The notes below the pieces were generated by a model, which saw only the letters and a program-made list of their open reading frames with translations, had not been told where the DNA came from and ran no database searches. The translations under genes were made by a program, and so were the position numbers. A DNA stretch of 64,000 nucleotides from the NCBI RefSeq assembly GCF_001265075.1, contig NZ_LFKO01000002.1:660592-724591 (forward strand), read 5' to 3'. This DNA is from Salinicoccus sp. YB14-2. Lineage in GTDB: Bacteria > Bacillota > Bacilli > Staphylococcales > Salinicoccaceae. Position 1 is the first letter of the stretch, and the number at the start of each line of letters is the position of its first letter. Positions 1-7,940 of this stretch are shown here, in pieces.

Positions 1-1
1 A

Positions 2-103
2 ACACATCAAATTCGATCTGCCACTGTCAAAAGCCGACCTCAAATCGAAATCACACATCAAATTCGATCTGCCACTGACAACAGTCGTCCTCAAATCGAA
101 TTC
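2..103. repeat. 51-bp tandem repeat, two copies (may extend left of the window)
   Basis: Two adjacent units (2-52 and 53-103) begin with ACACATCAAATTCGATCTGC and end with a TCAAATCGAA-type block. The period is exactly 51 bp. Unit 2 contains CAGTCGTCCTCAAATCGA at 82-99, which matches 17 of 18 bases of the core of the larger array at 28913-29160; that array has the same 51-bp period. The array lies just beyond the 3' end and terminator of the minus-strand yneF gene. It starts at the window edge, so the copy number is a minimum. Its function is unknown. Confidence 0.85.
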
Positions 104-117
104 CGACTTCAAAAACA

Positions 118-155
118 CAATAAAACCGCAGATCTTGATTTGAAGACCGGCGGTT
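118..155 (-). terminator. Rho-independent terminator of yneF
   Basis: On the minus strand, arms AACCGC and GCGGTT (150-155 with 124-129) enclose a second stem, GGTCTT with AAGATC (one G-U pair), around a CAAATC loop. A T-rich tail follows. It sits 15 bases after the yneF stop codon and separates the gene from the 51-bp repeats. Confidence 0.75.
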
Positions 156-169
156 CATAAATACTATCG

Positions 170-412
170 TTATTTTTTAGCGCGCTCCTTCTGGGAGCCT
201 GCGTTTTTATTCATCATACTCATCATCTGATTCACTTTTTTCTGCGATGGTTTCTGACCCATTTGCATCATCATCATGCGTAGCATATCTTCATTAATCG
301 GCGGGTTTTTCTCCAAATAATCCATCATATACTTTCTCGCAAGGAAGAATCCTAGAGCTAAACCACCAACAAGTGCAACGATAACGATGAGTATCCAAAT
401 CCATGTAGCCAA
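170..412 (-). CDS. yneF: YneF family (UPF0154) small membrane protein
   Basis: An 80-residue protein with one N-terminal membrane segment (about residues 3-25) followed by a positively charged, Met-rich cytoplasmic tail. This is the size and layout of the UPF0154/YneF family found across Bacilli, whose function is not established. The start is a TTG codon preceded by AGGTGAAG at good spacing; no ATG fits as well. It lies downstream of tkt on the same strand after a 71-base gap, the order seen in staphylococci, and a strong hairpin terminator follows. I see the family resemblance and the membrane helix; no role can be read from the sequence. Confidence 0.85.
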   Translation of the reverse strand: MATWIWILIVIVALVGGLALGFFLARKYMMDYLEKNPPINEDMLRMMMMQMGQKPSQKKVNQMMSMMNKNAGSQKERAKK

Positions 413-483
413 GCGACTTCACCTCTTTCTCCGTACATAAACCATTATATAGTTTATCTTAAAATCATTACTTTTTCAACAAA

Positions 484-2469
484 CTATTTTTCTAAAACGG
501 TTCTCATCACTTGTTCTACTGTGAAACCATATTTTTCTACCACAATATCTCCAGGCGCACTTGCACCGAATGTATCGATGGTCAATAATTTGCCGTCAAT
601 ACCTGTAAATTTGTGCCAGCCGAGGCTAGCCGCCATTTCTACTGCTGTTCTGTTCGTAATATTCTTGTTCAGAACACTGTCGATATAATCCTGATCCTGT
701 TTTAAGAATGCCTGCATATTAGGAATGGAAGCAACTTTAATATTAACGCCCTGCTCCTCTAATTTTTTCGCAGCATTCACTGCAAGGGAAACTTCACTTC
801 CTGAAGCAAAGATAATCGCGTCATCACCTTTATCGTAGATGATATAACCGCCGCGTTTCACACCTTCATCGACTGTTTTGTAATCCACATCTGTCACTTC
901 GACGTTCTGACGTGTCAATACCAATGCAGTCGGTGTATCTGTCGACTCGATAGCGACTTTCCATGCCGCTCTTGTTTCATTGCCGTCTGCCGGACGGATC
1001 GTATTCAAGTTCGGAATTGCACGTAAGCCCGCCAGCTGTTCAACCGGTTCGTGCGTCGGGCCGTCTTCACCTACTGCAATGGAGTCATGTGTTAAAACAT
1101 ACGTTACAGGGAGTTTCATCAGTGCACTTAGACGGATTGCCGGTTTCAAGTAATCACTGAATACGAAGAATGTTCCGCCGTATGGCTTGATGCCGCCGTG
1201 TGCCGACATACCGTTCAAAGCGGCTGCCATTGCAAATTCACGCACACCGAACCAGATATTTTTACCTGCATAATTATCTTTGCTGAAATCTTCCTGTCCG
1301 CTGACAGCAGTTTTGTTACTTCCTGCAAGATCAGCTGCCCCGCCGAATAACGAAGGTACAGATTGGGACAGTGCCTGAATCATATCTCCTGAAGTGCCGC
1401 GTGTCGCTTTTTTTGTACCTGCTTCATATTTTGGAAGTTCTGCATCGTAATTCTCCGGTACTTCTTCATTGATCGCAGCAATGAACTCCGCATGTTTTTC
1501 AGGTTCTGCTTTGCCATATTGCTCAACAAGTTCCACCCATGCTTCCTGTGCTTCGTTACCGCGCTTGTTTAAAGTTTCATTGAATCGCTTATAAACTTCA
1601 TCTTCAACATGGAACGTCTTTTCAGGATCCAGCCCATAATATTCAAACGCTGCCTGGCGTTCTTCACTGCCGAGCGGTGCACCGTGTGCATCACTCTTAC
1701 CCGACTTGTTCGGTGCACCATAGCCGATGACGGTTTTCACTTCAATCATGGCAGGTCTATCCGCTTTTTTGGCATTGTTGATCGCCTGGTCGATTTCTTC
1801 CAGATCATTGCCGTCTTTTACTAATTGATAATCCCAGCCATAAGCTTCAAATCTCTTTTTAATATCTTCGGAGAAGCTTTTATCCAAATCTCCGTCAAGT
1901 GAAATATCATTGGAATCATAAAGCACAATCAGATTATCCAATTTCAAATGACCTGCGAATGAAGCTGTTTCGTGAGAGATCCCTTCCATCAGGTCACCGT
2001 CACTTACTAGTGCATAAGTGTAATGATCGACCACTTTATAATTTTCAGTATTATATTTAGCAGCGAGATGCTTCTCAGCCATAGCCATACCGATACTCAT
2101 AGCAAAGCCCTGTCCCAGTGGTCCTGTTGTAATTTCCACACCTTCAGTGTGTTTAAATTCAGGATGCCCCGGTGTTTTGGACTCATATTGTCTAAAGTTT
2201 TTGATTTCTTCAAGTTCCAGTCCACCTGACAAATGAAGTAAACTATAGATTAACATTGAACCATGACCCGCACTGAGCACAAAGCGGTCACGGTTGAACC
2301 AGTCCATTGAATTCGGGTTGAAGTTCAAATGTTTGCTCCATAATGTGTAGGCCATAGGTGCAGCGCCCATCGGCAGACCAGGGTGACCTGAATTTGCTTT
2401 TTCAATTGCATCAATTGAAAGTGTACGGATTGTGTTAATTGCTAATTGATCAGTATTATCAAAAGCCAT
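484..2469 (-). CDS. tkt: Transketolase
   Basis: A 661-residue thiamin-diphosphate enzyme of the non-oxidative pentose phosphate pathway. It moves two-carbon ketol units between sugar phosphates (xylulose-5-P, ribose-5-P, erythrose-4-P) in the cytoplasm. The N-terminal [11 protein letters not shown] segment (about residues 25-35), the thiamin-diphosphate/metal motif SDGDLMEG (156-163), and the later pyrimidine-binding and C-terminal domains are all present, and the length is normal for bacterial transketolase. The ATG start has AGGAGATATTAAG directly upstream. The DUF896 gene lies immediately upstream and yneF downstream, all on the minus strand. Nothing unusual is visible. Confidence 0.97.
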   Translation of the reverse strand: MAFDNTDQLAINTIRTLSIDAIEKANSGHPGLPMGAAPMAYTLWSKHLNFNPNSMDWFNRDRFVLSAGHGSMLIYSLLHLSGGLELEEIKNFRQYESKTPGHPEFKHTEGVEITTGPLGQGFAMSIGMAMAEKHLAAKYNTENYKVVDHYTYALVSDGDLMEGISHETASFAGHLKLDNLIVLYDSNDISLDGDLDKSFSEDIKKRFEAYGWDYQLVKDGNDLEEIDQAINNAKKADRPAMIEVKTVIGYGAPNKSGKSDAHGAPLGSEERQAAFEYYGLDPEKTFHVEDEVYKRFNETLNKRGNEAQEAWVELVEQYGKAEPEKHAEFIAAINEEVPENYDAELPKYEAGTKKATRGTSGDMIQALSQSVPSLFGGAADLAGSNKTAVSGQEDFSKDNYAGKNIWFGVREFAMAAALNGMSAHGGIKPYGGTFFVFSDYLKPAIRLSALMKLPVTYVLTHDSIAVGEDGPTHEPVEQLAGLRAIPNLNTIRPADGNETRAAWKVAIESTDTPTALVLTRQNVEVTDVDYKTVDEGVKRGGYIIYDKGDDAIIFASGSEVSLAVNAAKKLEEQGVNIKVASIPNMQAFLKQDQDYIDSVLNKNITNRTAVEMAASLGWHKFTGIDGKLLTIDTFGASAPGDIVVEKYGFTVEQVMRTVLEK

Positions 2470-2482
2470 CTTAATATCTCCT

Positions 2483-2719
2483 CTATTTTCTAATATTTTT
2501 CTCTCGTTGAATTGATTTTAACTTTTCCGGAGTCACGTCACTGCCCTCGGGGTCGATGACTTTAGTCTGTTCGACTTGAGCTTTGAATGATTTGCGGAAA
2601 GTTTTTAAATACTCTTGTCTTAATTCCTGTTGTTCTTTTGCTTCCGACTGAGTCAGAGTACCTTCTTTCTTCTTTTTCGCAAGTTCATTGATGCGATCGA
2701 TTTTCTTCTTTTCAAGCAT
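2483..2719 (-). CDS. DUF896 (UPF0291) family small protein
   Basis: A 78-residue, highly charged helical protein with the family pattern [11 protein letters not shown]-like N terminus, EAKEQ, and the C-terminal motif [18 protein letters not shown]896 proteins (B. subtilis YnzC and YneR-neighbourhood relatives) are predicted two-helix proteins of unknown function. They are often SOS-linked through the lexA-yneA/sosA locus. I chose the inner ATG (MLEKKK) because GAAAGGATTG lies about 10 bases upstream. An upstream in-frame TTG at 2728 lies within the Shine-Dalgarno sequence itself. The gene sits 13 bases before tkt and downstream of sosA and its terminator. Confidence 0.85.
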   Translation of the reverse strand: MLEKKKIDRINELAKKKKEGTLTQSEAKEQQELRQEYLKTFRKSFKAQVEQTKVIDPEGSDVTPEKLKSIQREKNIRK

Positions 2720-2751
2720 AAAATTCAATCCTTTCTTATATAATTTAACAC

Positions 2752-2781
2752 AAAAAAAAGTATGAGTACATTCTCATACTT
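2752..2781 (-). terminator. Terminator downstream of sosA
   Basis: Perfect arms AAGTATGAG / CTCATACTT (2758-2766 with 2773-2781) are followed on the minus strand by a run of eight T. It lies 7 bases beyond the sosA stop codon and would isolate sosA transcripts from the DUF896-tkt genes. Confidence 0.85.
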
Positions 2782-2787
2782 AAATAA

Positions 2788-3033
2788 TCATTTTCCCATT
2801 GTGACGGACTTCAATTCACTGTCGGACTCCTGATTTGAAAGCATCTTTTCCTCTATGATTTCATCAATTGCGTTCGTATCCTGTTCGACTGTCATTATTT
2901 CATTGTGTACTTCTTGCGTGTATATATTATCAGAATGTGCGTTCTTTCCATTATTGCTGGAATAGATATATATTGTGCCGATCATCACTACTGCCATGAA
3001 TAATAAAGAAAAAACTTTGATTTCTTTAAGCAT
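2788..3033 (-). CDS. sosA: SosA/YneA-like SOS cell-division inhibitor
   Basis: An 81-residue protein with one N-terminal membrane segment (about residues 7-25) and an acidic extracytoplasmic tail. It is encoded divergently from lexA, which is exactly the position of staphylococcal sosA (and of yneA in Bacillus, which carries an additional LysM domain that is absent here). SosA delays septation during the SOS response. Identification rests on topology, size, position and LexA boxes; sequence similarity to SosA is not obvious by eye. The start ATG has AGGAGGATGACTA upstream. The promoter (TTGACT, 17 bp, TAATAT) has a LexA box in its spacer and another just before the ribosome binding site, so tight LexA repression is expected. 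Confidence 0.75.
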   Translation of the reverse strand: MLKEIKVFSLLFMAVVMIGTIYIYSSNNGKNAHSDNIYTQEVHNEIMTVEQDTNAIDEIIEEKMLSNQESDSELKSVTMGK

Positions 3034-3046
3034 TAGTCATCCTCCT

Positions 3047-3060
3047 CGAACGTTTGTTTG
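3047..3060. promoter_or_regulatory. LexA box, proximal to sosA
   Basis: CGAACGTTTGTTTG fits the Firmicutes SOS box pattern CGAAC-N4-GTTYG. It lies in the sosA 5' leader, abutting its Shine-Dalgarno sequence. Confidence 0.8.
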
Positions 3061-3067
3061 TAATCAC

Positions 3068-3096
3068 ATATTAACAGAACACCTGTTCTTAGTCAA
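3068..3096 (-). promoter_or_regulatory. sosA promoter
   Basis: On the minus strand, TTGACT (3091-3096) and TAATAT (3068-3073) are separated by exactly 17 bp. The spacer is occupied by a LexA box, so bound repressor would block polymerase directly. Confidence 0.75.
3076..3089. promoter_or_regulatory. LexA box between -35 and -10 of sosA
   Basis: AGAACACCTGTTCT is a near-perfect palindrome close to the CGAAC-N4-GTTCG consensus, with A/T in place of the outer C/G. Its placement inside the promoter spacer supports function. Confidence 0.75.
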
Positions 3097-3104
3097 TGCT
3101 TTTG

Positions 3105-3118
3105 CGAACAAACGTTTG
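3105..3118. promoter_or_regulatory. LexA box, proximal to lexA
   Basis: CGAACAAACGTTTG is a good match to the Bacillus/Staphylococcus SOS consensus. It overlaps the -35 element of the lexA promoter (TTGTAA at 3116-3121) and lies upstream of the sosA -35, so it can serve lexA autorepression. Confidence 0.85.
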
Positions 3119-3144
3119 TAAGATGCCGAAATTTATGCTATCAT
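3116..3144 (+). promoter_or_regulatory. lexA promoter
   Basis: TTGTAA (3116-3121), a 17-bp spacer and TATCAT (3139-3144) lie 31 bases before the lexA start codon. The -35 overlaps a LexA box. Confidence 0.65.
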
Positions 3145-3174
3145 TATATTTAATAAAGGGCTGGAGGTCTTACT

Positions 3175-3789
3175 ATGAAAGAAATCAGTGACAGACAGAA
3201 ACAGATCTATCAATTTATAAAAAGAACAGTTCAGGAAAAAGGTTACCCGCCGAGTGTCAGAGAAATCGGCAATGCAGTAGGTTTACAATCCAGCTCCACC
3301 GTCCATGGACACCTGGCAAAATTACAGGATAAAGGATATATAAAAAGAGATCCGACAAAGCCAAGAGCAATTGAAATCGTCCAGGCAGAAAATCAGGCAT
3401 ATACTCCAGTAATTCAAGTGCCTGTTTTAGGTAAAGTCACGGCTGGTCTTCCTATTACAGCAGTTGAAAATGTCGATGAATATTTCCCTTTACCGGAACA
3501 TTTCACTGCAAATCACAATAGTGAAATATTCCTGCTCAATGTAGCCGGAGACAGTATGATTGATGCGGGGATTTTCGATGGAGACCGTGTCATCGTCCGC
3601 AAACAGAATATCGCTCATAACGGGGATATCATTGTAGCCATGACCGATGAGGACGAGGCAACAGTTAAACGGTTCTATAAAGAAAAAGGATATTATCGTC
3701 TGCAGCCTGAAAACCCTGCACTTGAACCGATCTACCTTGACAGTGTGACTGTCCTCGGGAAAGTTGTTGGTCTGTTCAGGGAATTTTAA
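3175..3789 (+). CDS. lexA: LexA SOS transcriptional repressor / self-cleaving protease
   Basis: A 204-residue protein with an N-terminal winged helix-turn-helix DNA-binding domain (about 1-70, [20 protein letters not shown]) and a C-terminal S24 peptidase domain. The autocleavage bond is Ala90-Gly91 in VTAGLP. The catalytic dyad is Ser127 (GDSM) and Lys165 (ATVKRF). It represses SOS genes until RecA-ssDNA triggers cleavage. The ATG is preceded by GGGCTGGAGGTCTT. Divergent sosA and three LexA boxes in the shared intergenic region show autoregulation. A bidirectional terminator follows. Confidence 0.98.
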   Translation: MKEISDRQKQIYQFIKRTVQEKGYPPSVREIGNAVGLQSSSTVHGHLAKLQDKGYIKRDPTKPRAIEIVQAENQAYTPVIQVPVLGKVTAGLPITAVENVDEYFPLPEHFTANHNSEIFLLNVAGDSMIDAGIFDGDRVIVRKQNIAHNGDIIVAMTDEDEATVKRFYKEKGYYRLQPENPALEPIYLDSVTVLGKVVGLFREF

Positions 3790-3811
3790 AACAAAATAAT
3801 CAACTGAAACG

Positions 3812-3852
3812 AAAATAGATTCGCCCGGAAAAACCGGGCGAATCTATTTTTT
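3812..3852. terminator. Bidirectional terminator between lexA and the CAP-domain gene
   Basis: AAATAGATTCGCCCGG and CCGGGCGAATCTATTT form a 16-bp perfect stem with an AAAAA loop, with A- and T-rich flanks for both directions. The stop codon of the converging minus-strand gene (TAG, 3844-3846) lies inside the stem. Confidence 0.9.
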
Positions 3853-4842
3853 AATATAATTTTCTGTATAGTACGGGACTTCATCAGCGTTGTAATCCAC
3901 TCCGATGCCCATATGTGTATATGAATCATTCAATGTGTTTACCCTGTGCTCCTTGGAATTCATGAGACTGTGATGTGAAAATATTGGCGAAGTATGTCCC
4001 ATCGCTATATTTTCACCTGCGAGTCTGTATGATATATCCAATGCTTCGATTCTGTGTTTTAAAGCACTTCCATCCGGTGCAGAATGTGAAAAGTAGTCCT
4101 TGTCCGCCATATCTTTGCTGTGGCCCGCTGCCGCTTCACTGACTGCCGGATCATGCTCCAATGGTGCGACGTCGTACTTTTCCCTGGTCGCATTGATCAG
4201 ATGATGGTTCAAGATTTCATTATCTTCTTCAGGCGGATGATTATACATACTGTCGCTGTGGCTCATCTCTGATTTTTTTACTGTCAGCAGCCCATTGACT
4301 TTATCTTCTTCATAAACATCATAAAAGAAGTAAACATATTTATCATTGATATCAAAAACATCGTATTCTTCATTTTCCACTATCAGATGTTTACTGCCTT
4401 TATCGACTGTTTTTACAGGATTTTCGTAAATCTTTCTTATGCTGTCCCGGTCCATTCCCTGTATATTGATTGAATCGATGGATACTTCCTCATTATTAGT
4501 ATAAAGACCGGTAATTTCACCATCGTTCACTAAAAGGATGTGAAAGATACCGTCTTTGTTAATAATATTGAATTCTCCGCCAAATTCACTGTCAATCACA
4601 GCTTCAACGTCTTTATCTTCAATATCAAATGACTCACCTATAGTGTATTCAATCGAGTAGGACTGTTCGCTGTTGACCTGTTCGATTTTGGAAGTATCAT
4701 AATTCGGGAGCACATATAGATTCAGCCATTCATTGGCATAACTTTTATTTAATCCATTTTTAAAATTATATGATTCTACCGCTGGATATATGAAAACTAT
4801 AATCAGTGATAACATTAAAAAGGATATTGTTTTTTTAATCAC
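3844..4842 (-). CDS. CAP (SCP/YkwD-like) domain extracellular protein
   Basis: A 332-residue protein with an N-terminal signal/anchor helix (about residues 5-20). A middle region (about 40-190) resembles the CAP-associated N-terminal domain of Bacilli proteins. The C-terminal CAP domain (about 208-332) shows HSKDMADKDYFSH, GENIAMG and the HMGIGV strand. Bacterial CAP proteins are secreted or membrane-tethered; their activity is mostly undefined, and this sequence does not settle it. The start is GTG with AGGTGAAGCC at good spacing. It lies 35 bases downstream of panD and could be co-transcribed with pantothenate genes, although no functional link is evident. The 3' end overlaps the shared terminator with lexA. 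Confidence 0.85.
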   Translation of the reverse strand: MIKKTISFLMLSLIIVFIYPAVESYNFKNGLNKSYANEWLNLYVLPNYDTSKIEQVNSEQSYSIEYTIGESFDIEDKDVEAVIDSEFGGEFNIINKDGIFHILLVNDGEITGLYTNNEEVSIDSINIQGMDRDSIRKIYENPVKTVDKGSKHLIVENEEYDVFDINDKYVYFFYDVYEEDKVNGLLTVKKSEMSHSDSMYNHPPEEDNEILNHHLINATREKYDVAPLEHDPAVSEAAAGHSKDMADKDYFSHSAPDGSALKHRIEALDISYRLAGENIAMGHTSPIFSHHSLMNSKEHRVNTLNDSYTHMGIGVDYNADEVPYYTENYIKK

Positions 4843-4877
4843 GGCTTCACCTGCTTCAGTATCGATAAATTAATCTA

Positions 4878-5264
4878 TCAATGAAATTCTGTCGCTCTTA
4901 TTTCTGCATAGTTCTCTGTAACAATATCATTTTTTTCGTTCACAATCACCACATGGGGGTCGTGTTCATGTGCTTCACTGTCACTCATCATGACATAGCT
5001 GATGATAATGATGACATCCCCAATCTGAACTTTACGCGCGGCGGCACCGTTGACACAGATTTCTCCGCTGCCTCTTATGCCTTTGATTGTATATGTTTCA
5101 AACCGTTCACCATTGTTATTGTTGACGATTTGCACTTTTTCATCCGGCAATATATTGGCAGCTTCAAGCAATTCAGGGTCGATTGTTATACTGCCCACGT
5201 AATTCAAATTCGCTTCTGTCACGCGCGCGCTGTGAATTTTGCTGTTCATCATTGTTCTAATCAT
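4878..5264 (-). CDS. panD: Aspartate 1-decarboxylase (PanD)
   Basis: A 128-residue pyruvoyl enzyme that makes beta-alanine from L-aspartate for pantothenate synthesis. The proenzyme self-cleaves between Gly24 and Ser25 (NYVGSITID), giving the pyruvoyl group. The conserved [12 protein letters not shown] segment, Lys9 and His11 of the KIHSARVT motif are present. The start ATG overlaps the panC stop by eight bases with GAGGGTGA upstream, consistent with translational coupling. It is the last gene of the panB-panC-panD run. The length is normal. Confidence 0.97.
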   Translation of the reverse strand: MIRTMMNSKIHSARVTEANLNYVGSITIDPELLEAANILPDEKVQIVNNNNGERFETYTIKGIRGSGEICVNGAAARKVQIGDVIIIISYVMMSDSEAHEHDPHVVIVNEKNDIVTENYAEIRATEFH

Positions 5265-6102
5265 TTACTTTCACCCTCAAATTATCAATCAATCGTGCTT
5301 TTTCAAATTGTACAGCAATGAATATTATAACATCCGAGTCCACGTGCGTCATTGCATCCAGGTCCGGATAACTTAAAATCTGCAGATCATCCATGGTGCC
5401 GGAAGTATTTTCATTAATATGAACGTTGATCTGTGCCACTATTTCTGCAACGTTCCTCTCGCCGTTCTGAATCAATTCATTTCCGAGCTGCAGACTTTCA
5501 TAGATATGCGGTGCCTCGAGCAATTCCTGTTCACTCAAATTCGTATTTCTGCTGCTCTTTGCGAGTCCTGTATCCTCACGTTCAGTTTTGACAACCAGAA
5601 TTTCAATATCATGGTTGAAATCTTCTATCATCTTCTGGACAATCATCAGCTGCTGCCTGTCCTTCTCGCCAAAAGTGACATAGTGCGGCTTAATGATATT
5701 GAACAGTTTGTTGACGACGGTGACAACCCCTTCGAAGTGGCCGGGACGTTTAACACCATCAAGGACGTCTGCCATGCTGTTCAAAGAGATATCCAGCTCC
5801 AAATCTGACGGATACATCTCCGCCACTTCAGGATGGAACACAAAGTCGGCGCCGCTTTCCCTTAATATATCGAGGTCCCTTTTAAGATTCCGTGGATATT
5901 TGTCAAAATCCTCATCCGGCCCAAATTGCAAAGGGTTCACAAATATGCTGACCACTACAGTATCACCATGTTTCTTTGCGGTCTCGACCAGCTTCAGGTG
6001 ACCGCTGTGCAAAAAGCCCATAGTCGGCACCAACGCGATTTCACCAATATTTTCAACGCTTAAAAAGTCTCTTATTTCTTTAATTTTACTGGTTGTTTTC
6101 AT
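5257..6102 (-). CDS. panC: Pantothenate synthetase (PanC)
   Basis: A 281-residue ATP-dependent ligase that joins pantoate and beta-alanine through a pantoyl-adenylate. It has a class-I-tRNA-synthetase-like Rossmann fold with [11 protein letters not shown] near residue 30 (HIGH-like motif) and KSSRN near 170 (KMSKS-like). The frame is open further upstream to 6138, but GAAGG lies 9 bases before the ATG at 6102. That start also limits overlap with panB (stop at 6086) to 17 bases. It is the middle gene of panBCD. Confidence 0.96.
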   Translation of the reverse strand: MKTTSKIKEIRDFLSVENIGEIALVPTMGFLHSGHLKLVETAKKHGDTVVVSIFVNPLQFGPDEDFDKYPRNLKRDLDILRESGADFVFHPEVAEMYPSDLELDISLNSMADVLDGVKRPGHFEGVVTVVNKLFNIIKPHYVTFGEKDRQQLMIVQKMIEDFNHDIEILVVKTEREDTGLAKSSRNTNLSEQELLEAPHIYESLQLGNELIQNGERNVAEIVAQINVHINENTSGTMDDLQILSYPDLDAMTHVDSDVIIFIAVQFEKARLIDNLRVKVND

Positions 6103-6904
6103 CCTCATAAACCTTCTTTTTATAAGTAGTATTTTCATCAGGGAATTTAAGGTCTTTCACTTCCTGAACATATTCCTTAATACCCTTCACTCCGATTTCA
6201 TCGAAATCTGCATATTGTTTTACGAATTTTGGCGGTTTGCCTGAACCATACTTTAAAACATCATGATATACAAGTACCTGGCCGTCAGTGCCGACACCTG
6301 CACCGATACCGATCAGCGGGATACTGACGCGTTCTGAGGCTTTGACTGCAAGGTCACTTGGAATGGCTTCGAGAACAGTCATAACGACACCGAGCATTTC
6401 AAATTTGCCGAGTGTATTGAGAAGTTCTTCCGCATCTTCTTTTGAAGATGCCTGCATTTTAAAACCTGTAATGCCCACCGACTGCGGAGTCAGCCCAAGG
6501 TGTCCGACAACAGGCACACCCGCATCGACTAATGTATTTGCAAAATTCTGCAGATGTCCGCCTTCAATCTTAACTGCATTGGCGCCACTTTCCTGGTACA
6601 GCATGATGGCATTTCTCACTGCTTCCTCACTGCTCACATGATAAGTGCCAAAGGGCATATCCACCACGATATATGTATCCGGCGCGCCCCTTCTTACAGC
6701 TTTCGTATGATGGATCATATCTTCCAGAGTCACTTCAACCGTTGAACTGTAACCGAGCACCGTCATACCGAGTGAATCCCCGACAAGTATTGTGTCTACA
6801 CCGGCCGCCTCTGCCTGCCGCGCACTCGGATAATCATACGCCGTCAGCATCGTAATCTTTTCGCCATTTTTTTTCATGTCAATAAAATCCATTGTAGATT
6901 TCAT
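6086..6904 (-). CDS. panB: 3-methyl-2-oxobutanoate hydroxymethyltransferase (PanB)
   Basis: A 272-residue (beta/alpha)8 enzyme that transfers a hydroxymethyl group from 5,10-methylene-THF to 2-ketoisovalerate, giving ketopantoate. It has the metal- and substrate-binding motifs VGDSLGMTVLGY (about 41-52), DMPFG, KIEGG, VVGHLGLTPQS and GIGAG. ATG is preceded by CAGGGGGAAG. First gene of panBCD; a panE-like reductase is transcribed divergently from a 75-base shared intergenic region. With panE and panD this gives all four steps to pantothenate. Confidence 0.97.
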   Translation of the reverse strand: MKSTMDFIDMKKNGEKITMLTAYDYPSARQAEAAGVDTILVGDSLGMTVLGYSSTVEVTLEDMIHHTKAVRRGAPDTYIVVDMPFGTYHVSSEEAVRNAIMLYQESGANAVKIEGGHLQNFANTLVDAGVPVVGHLGLTPQSVGITGFKMQASSKEDAEELLNTLGKFEMLGVVMTVLEAIPSDLAVKASERVSIPLIGIGAGVGTDGQVLVYHDVLKYGSGKPPKFVKQYADFDEIGVKGIKEYVQEVKDLKFPDENTTYKKKVYEDENNQ

Positions 6905-6979
6905 TAATCTTCCCCCTGTATGTTAGATAAGTTATAATTATTTTACCATATTAATATATAGTCATTTGGAGGAATATTC

Positions 6980-7849
6980 ATGAAAATTGCCTGTATCGGC
7001 ATCGGAGCAGTCGGCAGCATTATTGCAAGAGAATTAAAATCTATGGATTTGGATGTCACTTTATACTCAAGAACAGAACAAAGCGGCTTTACCATATTGG
7101 AAAACAATGAATATATCCGGTACGATTATCCAATTCAATCCATCAGTGAGCATATAGATGAAACATTCGATGTGATCTTTATTTCCACAAAAGCGACAGT
7201 CTTCAGAAAACTGGTCCATATCATCCCCGGCATGGCTCATGAGCACACTGATGTCATTCTGTGTGAAAACGGCATGGGCTATGATGACTGGTTTAAAAAC
7301 AGCATCCCGTCTGTCGTTTATATCAGCGGCCAGAAAAACGATGATTACATCGAGCACTTCAGAGACAGCAGACTCATCATTGGGAATAAAAGATATCATC
7401 ATCTTGATGAACTGATTTCATTATTGGAAACAGTTGAAGATGTTGAACTTGAAATCATAAAAAATGATCAGTTTGAAAAGCTGCGATATGAAAAGCTGCT
7501 GATCAACCTCGGTGTGAATACAATGACCGCCTTATCTCAAAATACTGCGCAAATATTTCAGGATGCGGATATTGTTAATCTGACAAAACAGCTGCTGAAA
7601 GAAGGTCAGGCAATCATCAACCGTCATTCAGAAGTCATCACCGACGACTTTATCGACCAGTCGATTAAACTGTTTCAAAGCTATCCCGACCATATGGGGA
7701 CGAGTATGTATTACGATGTGATCGATAAAAAGGAAACCGAATATGAGTTTATCCAGAAATATTTCTACGACAATAAAGGACTACTGCACACACCTGTACT
7801 GGATGTGACATACACTTTATTGAAGGGATACACTGTTGGAAAAAATTGA
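6980..7849 (+). CDS. panE: 2-dehydropantoate 2-reductase family protein (PanE-like)
   Basis: A 289-residue NAD(P)-dependent reductase of the ApbA/PanE family. The N-terminal Rossmann motif CIGIGAVGSIIA (residues 4-15) and the C-terminal helical ketopantoate-reductase domain, with the KLLINLGVNTMTAL segment, are present. The predicted reaction is reduction of ketopantoate to pantoate, the step between PanB and PanC. The divergent arrangement with panBCD supports this, although paralogues in the family act on other 2-oxoacids. ATG is preceded by TTGGAGGAATATTC. A strong bidirectional terminator follows. Confidence 0.85.
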   Translation: MKIACIGIGAVGSIIARELKSMDLDVTLYSRTEQSGFTILENNEYIRYDYPIQSISEHIDETFDVIFISTKATVFRKLVHIIPGMAHEHTDVILCENGMGYDDWFKNSIPSVVYISGQKNDDYIEHFRDSRLIIGNKRYHHLDELISLLETVEDVELEIIKNDQFEKLRYEKLLINLGVNTMTALSQNTAQIFQDADIVNLTKQLLKEGQAIINRHSEVITDDFIDQSIKLFQSYPDHMGTSMYYDVIDKKETEYEFIQKYFYDNKGLLHTPVLDVTYTLLKGYTVGKN

Positions 7850-7897
7850 ATGGCGGCAGCCACGGATATAGAGTCATTTCATATATACTATCCTATG

Positions 7898-7940
7898 AAA
7901 AAATCTACCCCGCACATCTCATGCGCGGGATAGATTTTTA
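7898..7940. terminator. Bidirectional terminator between panE and selO
   Basis: AAAAATCTACCCCGC and GCGCGGGATAGATTTTT form an imperfect long stem with a short loop, with A/T runs at both ends. It serves the converging panE-like (+) and selO (-) genes, and the selO stop codon lies at its edge. Confidence 0.85.
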
